The notes under the pieces: model-generated
Seen by the model: only the letters and a program-made list of their open reading frames with translations
The model's database searches: none
What the model was told of the DNA's origin: nothing
In this document: piece by piece, positions 57,663 through 64,000 of the stretch
Layout of the letters: each line of letters begins with the position of its first letter
How positions within the stretch are numbered: position 1 is the first letter of the stretch
Position numbers and translations under genes: made by a program
Assembly (NCBI GenBank): GCA_016708785.1
Contig: JADJFC010000010.1
Span: 116,934 to 180,933 of the forward strand
Direction: 5' to 3'
Origin: Bacteroidota bacterium
Lineage (GTDB): Bacteria > Bacteroidota > Bacteroidia > AKYH767-A > 2013-40CM-41-45
DNA: 64,000 nt

Positions 57663-58044
57663 GTAAAGAGTTTTTATTTATTAATATTAAATAAGTAAAT
57701 AGAAACCACCGCAAATTCTAAAAGTATGTGATTACTATAATTGGATAATTGAAGTTCCCGAAAAAAAATAAAAACTCCAATATAATGCAATGTAAAAACT
57801 ATCCTTCAATTTTCATTTGAAATAATGATGGCATTCCAAATAGCCTCTTCAATTATGCCTTTATTGGAATAATAAAATGGGATTAATTCAAATTTTCTCA
57901 GAATTAATCCCATAATATATTTATCAACATTCGAATAATTTTAGAAAATATTCGATTTAAAAATATGATTTTGGAAGGCGATTGTGAGAATCAAATATAG
58001 AAAACAACATACAACTCTCTCTATGAGATTTTAAAACATGAAAC
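57663..58044. other. Intergenic region, nothing recognised
   Basis: AT-rich, about 380 bp. It lies upstream of the giant gene, so its promoter should be here. No repeat or RNA structure was recognised. Confidence 0.35.
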
Positions 58045-58431
58045 TCAAACCACCCCCAACATCGCCCCCGTCAACACCGTATCCTCCTTCACCGACTTCA
58101 ACTCCTTCCCCTTGTAAACAACCTTATACAACACTTTCATCTTTACCGGTACAGTCGGAATCTCTATCACATAAAACCGCAAATCATCCATCAAAAACTT
58201 TTCTGCCTGGATGCTATACTTTGCAAGAAACCCTTTTTCCTGATAACCGAATGCAATTGCTTTCTTCCTCTCATCGCCCGCTGACAATCTCACTTCTTCG
58301 ATATTCAAGATCGGAAACAACACCATCGACTGCACGATCTCCTGAAACTTATACGTCTTCAATCGCTTTCTGTCTTTCCAGAATTCTATTTGGCCAGGCT
58401 CGAAAAGATTAGGGCCGCGGTATGATTTCAA
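58045..58431 (-). CDS. Protein of unknown function, possibly 5' truncated
   Basis: 128 residues, starting MKSYRGPNLFEPGQIEFWKD, with KAIAFGYQEKGFLAKYSIQA, RFYVIEIPTVPVKMKVLYKV and VLTGAMLGVV. Upstream to about 58600 the minus strand also reads as protein in shifting frames (INLSGTGYELNCAMVQKEPN, then EEASKALIAAPYFEAL joining directly to KSYRGPN). The gene is therefore probably longer and frameshifted. No family recognised. The nearest gene on the same strand is the LamG protein upstream, from which it is separated by the terminator at 58702-58733. Confidence 0.5.
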   Translation of the reverse strand: MKSYRGPNLFEPGQIEFWKDRKRLKTYKFQEIVQSMVLFPILNIEEVRLSAGDERKKAIAFGYQEKGFLAKYSIQAEKFLMDDLRFYVIEIPTVPVKMKVLYKVVYKGKELKSVKEDTVLTGAMLGVV

Positions 58432-58674
58432 TGCTTCGAAATAGGGTGCTGCAATTAATGCTTTGCTTGCTTCTTCTGCTTTTCCAGAATGTTTTGCAAT
58501 TTGTATTGCGGTATGTTCGGCTCTTTCTGCACCATGGCGCAGTTGAGTTCGTAGCCGGTGCCTGAGAGGTTGATGTGGAGTTTTGTATCAGTGGACAAGC
58601 TATTGTAAGTTACTTAAATGAGTGATCAAGATACTAATTTGTTTAGTCGGGTTGTTCACTTAAATATCTTGTTC

Positions 58675-60488
58675 TTAATCAAAATTCCATACAAATGAAA
58701 ACAAAAAAGGCAGCCACGTTTGACTGCCTTTTCTATGAATATAAATTAATTGTTGTATAACAATCTTCCTCACATCAACCTGCCTACCTGCATTCAGCAA
58801 ATAAATTAAATACAACCCATTTCCCGTCCATGTATTTAAATCAATGTAGTAAGATTGTTGTGTGATCGGAGTAGTAAATACTGTTTGACCAATTGCATTG
58901 TCAATTCGCATTGAATAACCGCTTAACGTACTATAGTTAGAACCACAATCAATTGTTATGTGATCGTTTGAAGGGTTAGGATACACTTTAATTGAGTTTT
59001 GGTATACAACAGGATTGAAGCCTGTTAAGTTAGCGTTGATGATTAAAGTGTCGGTTACTGTTATCGTTTGGAAGCAAATATTTTCATTATACAAGGAAAC
59101 AATCGATGAAGAATCAAGTGCTCGATTATATATTCTAATATCATCCAGTTTACCTTTGAAAAATTGTGCTAACCCACCAGTGCCAATTGAAAGATTTAAA
59201 GTATTTATAATACTTCCGGCAAATGAAGTTTGTATACTTGTATCAATTTGACCGTCAAGATATACAGTAAAGCTTGAACCAGAATTGAATACACAAGCAA
59301 AATGATGCCAGTTTGTATCTGCAATTTGTGTTAACCCTCGTGTTTCTGTATATCCACCTGGATATTCGAAATACGAATATGGACCACCTGGATTATTTAC
59401 GTCCTGTGTACCGAAAGCATATGCATCTCCTTGTCCCATTACGCCCGCATACTTCGATAAAAATATTTTCCACTATTTAAAGTGTCCGATTTTAGCCAGA
59501 GTGCTGCAGAAAAAGATTCGCCATTTTGAATGTTTAATCCCAGCGCATCCTGAACAGCAATGCTGTCATTTAATCCATTGAAGGAAAATGCAGAATTAGA
59601 ATTTCCAAATCGATCAGTCGTAAGTGTGGCACCATTAATAATACCATTATGTCCGTTTCCTGTTTCATCATGAGCATCTCCACAGAATGGGTACCATGCA
59701 ACTAAACTGTCCATTAATGAAATTGGCAAGTTGCCTAATATACATGGTTGTTGATTAATTGATCCAGTGTACAAAAGTAATTTCTATTGAATCAAGAACT
59801 CTATCATAAATAGCAATGTCATCGATAATTCCTTCGAAAGATTTCCAAAATGGCGAATTGCTTGTGCCAAGTCTGATTGGTTCGTTGTTAGATATTATAT
59901 TAGATCCAACAGAATAATAATACAATTCGTTATCTACATAAAATTTAATTGTATCGTTTTCTTTATAAGTAAACAATAAAAAATGATACAACGAATCAGT
60001 AAATGGAACTATAGTACCGGTATACGTAACCGTGCCTCCAATTGATCCGAATGAAACATTTGCGAGTCCTCCAATTTCATAAAAATAAAACCCGTTAGGT
60101 GGTGGGTAACTTCCGCTAGGATCAAGTTTTGTCAAGATGCCTGGATTAACCCCTGATCCACCGCCAGTAGAACTTGGTGCAATATTCCCTTTTCGCAAAG
60201 CCAACGGTCAATTCTGTTTCCATTATAATTTGATGTACTTGGAATCTCAATATAATCACCAACTCCATTAAAAGAATAAGCTGCATTTGAATTACCAAAT
60301 CTGTCGACAGTTAGTATTGCTCCACTAATGGTACCATTATTTGCATTGATGGTTTGATCATTCGCATTTCCATCAAATGGCCACCACCCAACAAGTCCAT
60401 TTGCAGGAACGTAGTTCGGGAGTTGCGCTATAGAAGATGTTAATCCGAAAACTGTAAGTGAGATAGTAAGTAAAATTTTGTTTTTCAT
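58675..60488 (-). CDS. T9SS-exported protein with two LamG domains, frameshifted
   Basis: One gene in four pieces: 60132-60488, 59755-60204, 59439-59774 and 58675-59439. It has a signal peptide (MKNKILLTISLTVFGLTSSI), then two LamG-like domains, each opened by (V)GWWPFDGNANDQT or VAWYPFCGDAHDETGNGHNG plus TDRFGNSNSAFSFNG. They are closed by DDI(A/R)IY(D/N)RxLDS. The last piece ends with a T9SS tail (IKVYPNPSNDHITIDCGSNY, NGLYLIYLLNAGRQVDVRKI). The frame runs on through the terminator at 58702-58733, so another slip is likely just before it and the true stop should be near 58740. LamG domains suggest carbohydrate or protein binding at the surface. Confidence 0.82.
58702..58733 (-). terminator. 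Rho-independent terminator of the LamG gene
   Basis: AAAAGGCAG / CTGCCTTTT is a perfect 9-bp stem with a 10-nt loop. On the minus strand it ends in a T-run. It overlaps the 3' end of the open LamG frame. Confidence 0.65.
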
Positions 60489-60596
60489 GGTGTGTAGTTT
60501 ATAGTTAGTGTTTTATTTTAAATTACAAATACAATAAGTTTGATACATTAAGCACGAGCAAAGTAACCGTGAAAATAACAATAGTTTGAAAATGAT

Positions 60597-60926
60597 TCAC
60601 TTTATTGATGCAATATATTTTTCAACCGCCTCCCCGCTTCCAAAAACCTCCGTCGGACTATTAAACGGAGCCTTACCCGTATTCTGCGGACTCAACCTTT
60701 CTCCACTCTCAATATCGTCTGCATAATTTGGCGTTGAACGAAACTTGCCCTCGCCACGAAAATTCAGGATCACGGCTTGAGTACCTGTCAACACGCAAAT
60801 CTGCAATCGCGTTTCTTCGCTTTCGTAGAAGTCCCATTGGTTTAGGCGCATTCGGACTTGTTTGCCTTTGAGGTGGCTTTCTGGGCAGTAGCCGTTCCAG
60901 GTGAGGTTGATTTTTCGTTGGGCATT
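60597..60926 (-). CDS. Small protein of unknown function
   Basis: The 84 residues from 60851 are open: MRLNQWDFYESEETRLQICV, GTQAVILNFRGEGKFRSTPN, ESGERLSPQNTGKAPFNSPT and VEKYIASIK. The same frame is coding-like further up (QRKINLTWNGYCPESHLKGK), so the true start is probably a non-ATG codon or a slipped ATG near 60926. It lies 16 bp after the WYL gene and probably belongs to that row. No family recognised. Confidence 0.45.
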   Translation of the reverse strand, partial: NAQRKINLTWNGYCPESHLKGKQVRMRLNQWDFYESEETRLQICVLTGTQAVILNFRGEGKFRSTPNYADDIESGERLSPQNTGKAPFNSPTEVFGSGEAVEKYIASIK

Positions 60927-60942
60927 TTGAAGTATTTTAGAA

Positions 60943-61855
60943 TCAATATTGTTGATAGGCTTTCTTATGTTCGTCCTTCATTAACTTCGCTAGGGATTTC
61001 GGCTTTATGACCATCATGTTCTCGCCAAATGAAAGCAATTCCATGATCAAATCGTCTGTAATAAACAGGAATAGTTTTAATCGCAACTCATCCTTGTTTT
61101 CAAACAGTATTTCCTGGTCGACATGAAGCGGTAATGTCTTAATGTATTTTCCTTGAACAGCATCAAACGATAAAATTATTTCTTCCGGTTTCTTGCCGTT
61201 TGGCCCTATGATTCCGAAGGAATATTTGAAATACTCTTCGATGTTAAAATTAGCCGGGAATTCAAACTTTCTATTCGTAACATCAAGATTCGTTATACGG
61301 TCGAGACCAAATGTTCGCACTTCTCCGTTTTTCTTTTCTTTTCCCATTACATACCAGCGTTGCCGAAACTCTTTTAACCCATAAGGTTCTAATATACGTT
61401 GCGTGGTCTCCTTCCCAGAATTTCTGATATGAAAACGCTACTTGCACTTTATTCTTAATTGCATGCAAAATTCCATATATGTGTTCTGTTCCTTGTGGCC
61501 TCCGCCTTTCCAGATGAATATATTGGTTAAGATTCTGAGCCAGATTCAACGAATTGAACATGTCGAATGCATCCATCCGCCGCTGAAAATTCATATTCTC
61601 AGATTCGCTGTTACTAATAAAGTACCCTTTATTCTCTCTTGAATATTCAATATCTATCCCAAAAGTTGTTTCGTATTTCACGAACATCTCTTTGAAAAGT
61701 ACGGGTCCAAAAGCAACCTGAGTGTTTCATCCTGCATCTGCATATATTCAAAATTATTTTCAATATATTTTCAACTCTACAAAAGATGAATTAGGATTTG
61801 CTTTCAGCTTTTTTAGAATCAGCAGGTAGCGGGAGATGTAGCCTCGTTTTGACAT
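60943..61855 (-). CDS. WYL-domain transcriptional regulator, frameshifted
   Basis: About 300 residues in three pieces. It starts MSKRGYISRYLLILKKLKAN at 61855 (HTH part, slip near 61780), then FEYMQMQDETLRLLLDPYFS. The 61283-61687 piece has FGIDIEYSRENKGYFISNSE, FDMFNSLNLAQNLNQYIHLE and the WYL start VAFSYQKFWEGD. After a slip near 61420, the 60943-61347 piece has the YVMGKEKKNGEVRTFGLDRI core and EPK-type end LMKDEHKKAY. WYL proteins regulate phage-defence and DNA-damage genes and often sense nucleic acid. The nuclease and AAA ATPase genes upstream on the same strand are likely targets. Confidence 0.78.
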
Positions 61856-61898
61856 TTCTGTTAACTAATTTATCGGGTAATCAATAGTAAATTTACTC

Positions 61899-63051
61899 TT
61901 ATGAATTAAACTTCGGCAGAACTTTAAATTTAATTTCTTCCATTATTTGATCGGAAGTTGAATCTATCAGTTTATTCCATTCCTCCGAATTATCATATAC
62001 TCTGAACAACACTTCATTCGCGAGATCTATTTCGTTGTGTGCATCAATGCCATTAATGTGAATTCCGTTTCCGTATCCTTGAAAACCTTTACCGCCATAA
62101 TGAAACTTTTCTTCGCCCTTTTTTATTTCGAAGCCCAGACCATAACATTCGCCTTTCGAAACAAAATAAGCGCCTTGACTAATTTCAATTTTTAACTCCG
62201 CCGGAATCATTTCGGTAACTTTTCGTTCATTCAGCCTTCTACTTAAATCTGCACGAAATTTGTCCCTGACAATTATCGTTAAATCATCAAGAGCCTCAAC
62301 TAATTCAAATCTACCGGCAATCAACTTTTGCAGTTTTATCCTTATTGATTTTAAATATTCAATTATGTTATTCTTGTCCACTTCCATGTTTTTTAAAATT
62401 TGATTTATAACGGCTATATATTGATTCAACGCATTTACTACGTGAGGGTGTTTGGCAACTTCATGGTGTTGACTACAAATTTTTAACCATTGAATGATCC
62501 TTAAATAAGACATGCAGATTATCTTTGTGCTTGTATTTTTGATCGGGTCAATACTTAAGGGAATTGATCCATCCAATGTTAAGTATATGCCAATGCTGTT
62601 TTTGTAATTGTTTTCCGCAAAAGAACAATAATCTTTAATTTGACCCTTTAGTTCTCCTGACCTAATTTTATTTTCAATGAAAACAAGCCATTCGCCTTTC
62701 TCTTCTAATGCAATGTCAATTAATCGTCCTTCCGAAGTTAGTTTCTCTCTCTCGAAAGTAAGCGAGTTCTCATCAGGAAAATTATCAATATTGAACGGGG
62801 CCTTCCTCAACTCTTCAAAAATAATTTCAAGAATAATCCTCCAAAATCATGTGACGATTTTGGGTCTAAGAGTATCCGATAAAGTTTGAATGATATTTCT
62901 CAATATGCTGTCTATCATTTTAGGAGACAATTGCTGAGAAAAAGTTGAAGTTCTCCTTTTTATCAATTCGTTGCTTGTATTGCTCTGAATTTATTTTTGA
63001 AATCCCACTTAAAATATCAGTTGCTGATGTTAGTAATTCTTCTGCGTCCAT
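61899..63051 (-). CDS. PD-(D/E)XK nuclease family protein (PDDEXK_4), frameshifted
   Basis: The 303-residue open part (61899-62810) has the active site RLIDIALEEKGEWLVFIENK (the Asp and the ExK). The N-terminal region is in other frames. MDAEELLTSATDILSGISKI starts at 63051, and ILLDPKSSHDFGGLFLKLF runs near 62820-62880 just before FEELRKAPFNID. That is the usual PDDEXK_4 opening (LLDPxxxHxFGxxFL), so the gene is about 385 residues with slips near 62920 and 62815. The C-terminal part (KFHYGGKGFQGYGNGIHING) is typical. A nuclease with likely defence or repair function, 21 bp from the AAA gene. Confidence 0.8.
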
Positions 63052-63072
63052 TTTTTTGTTTTTTTGTTGCTA

Positions 63073-64000
63073 TTATAGGTGCTTTTTATTTGTTGAGTTC
63101 GCCATTCTAATTAATGTCCATCGTTCTAAATCCAATTTTGCATTTGCTTTCTCCACTACAAAATCTTTCTCTTCCTGATTATAAATTGCCGCAAGGAGTC
63201 ATTGGCGAGTTGAATGTTTTAACGAAACCTAGTTTATTAGAGATGCTGCGCCTTTTTCAACATCAATTCATTGAACTCATATTTAGCAATCAGTCTGCCC
63301 TTTCGCAAAAGCGCACTATCGACTTTTGATAATGGCGTATTGAACGAACAGATGATCTGTATATTCAGACAATCAGAAAGCAGTCCATCAGAAATATTGA
63401 GCAGGGCAGACACCGGCGATTTACCGTCTTGTTCTCTATCTGCTACAATGTTCTCCGCATCTTCGATAACGAAAATCGAATTCGGATTATCGATTAATAT
63501 TGAAATCAGATCCGGATTGGTAATCACTTTTGCCATATTAGGTGGAAGAAAAATAATGTCTTTCTTCAAAGGTTGCACATGAGTAACGGATGTATGAAGT
63601 TTTCCCGTTCCCGGTTTACCGTGCAGCAAGACAATCCTTTCTCATTTTTTTTCGACAACCTTTTGATGATTGTCTGATGTACCTCTTCGAAATCGTCATT
63701 ATAATTCTCATGAATATTGAATTTCTGTTTCGTGACTTCCATAGTATTAATGTCCACCCCAAACCGGGTATTCACTATAAGCGAGATCCTTGGTTTGCGT
63801 CTGCTCTTTCGGCCTTTGAATTTTTTGATTCCCTCAATGATATCCTCAACCAACTTTATATCTGTTTTGCGAAACAAAAACCGAACAGTAGACAGATTGG
63901 TATCAAAGTACACCATCAAGTCATCATACAAAAAATAAAAGATGTCATCATAATCAGCTTTTTTTCTACTCTTAAAATATCGTTTATTATAATGCATGTC
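63073..64000 (-). CDS. AAA ATPase, partial at window edge, frameshifted
   Basis: The gene enters from the right edge (63566-63997: YFDTNLSTVRFLFRKTDIKL, RKPRISLIVNTRFGVDINTM, VHQTIIKRLSKKNEKG). Slips near 63580-63640 split Walker A, which reads VLLHGKPGTGK then TSYIRY. The next piece (63237-63629) has Walker B NSIFVIEDAENIVAD, then ICSFNTPLSKVDSALLRKGR (sensor and Arg finger region) and EFNELMLKKAQHLSNKLG. A last slip at about 63200 gives AAIYNQEEKDFVVEKANAKL, ending at 63073. The form resembles BCS1/protease-type AAA proteins. It is probably the first gene of the AAA, nuclease, WYL row. Confidence 0.75.

Noticed and set aside
1..64000. tRNA or rRNA genes
   Set aside because: No cloverleaf with a T-loop GTTCxAxxC pattern and CCA-ready stem was found by eye. 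No conserved rRNA text.

Overview
The window is from a low-GC member of the Bacteroidota, most likely the Chitinophagales/Sphingobacteriales side. The evidence is many secreted proteins with C-terminal type IX secretion (T9SS) sorting domains, SprB-like adhesin repeats, RloAB-type and DUF2779 genes, PepSY-like and TonB-like small proteins, and intergenic palindromic repeats typical of the group. There are no rRNA or tRNA genes and no CRISPR array. Genus-level placement is not possible from the sequence alone.

Layout. 1-2 kb: small lipoproteins and a membrane protein. 2-6 kb: an 80-residue gene with a second copy 21 kb away, then four tandem copies of a T9SS-exported protein, only one of them intact from its normal start. 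6-16 kb: a TPR histidine kinase and LuxR-type regulator pair, a prolyl oligopeptidase, an alpha/beta hydrolase, and a TPR adenylate cyclase whose sensor half resembles the kinase. 16-18 kb: an IS110-family transposase with a structured leader. 18-25 kb: PepSY-like protein, DEDDh exonuclease, ygiD-like dioxygenase, Crp/Fnr regulator, TonB-like protein. 25-30 kb: a RloAB (AbiL-like) defence pair and a DUF2779 nuclease with a probable Fe-S cluster. 32.9-40.1 kb: a plus-strand gene row holding a 59-residue CxxCxGxG zinc protein, a membrane J-domain/zinc-ribbon protein, a secreted protein, a probable outer-membrane barrel and a T9SS protein. This is the best candidate for an undescribed system. 40-48 kb: HD hydrolase, an AbiE-like toxin-antitoxin pair with a palindromic operator lying between 153-bp direct repeats, and metK with a structured leader. 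48.6-57.7 kb: one giant SprB/VCBS/dockerin-like surface protein. 58-64 kb: a LamG T9SS protein and a row of WYL regulator, PD-(D/E)XK nuclease and AAA ATPase.

An important caveat is that more than twenty genes are split by one-base shifts, many at short homopolymers, while the protein sequence continues perfectly in the next frame. This looks more like uncorrected long-read assembly error than biology. I therefore describe such genes as single loci, give the join points, and use 'pseudogene' only where decay is heavier. Recurrent non-coding elements are a 185-bp MITE-like palindrome (ends CTGCTCGG/CCGAGCAG) with several partial copies, 84-bp repeats near 6.5 kb, and 153-bp repeats at 42 and 45 kb.
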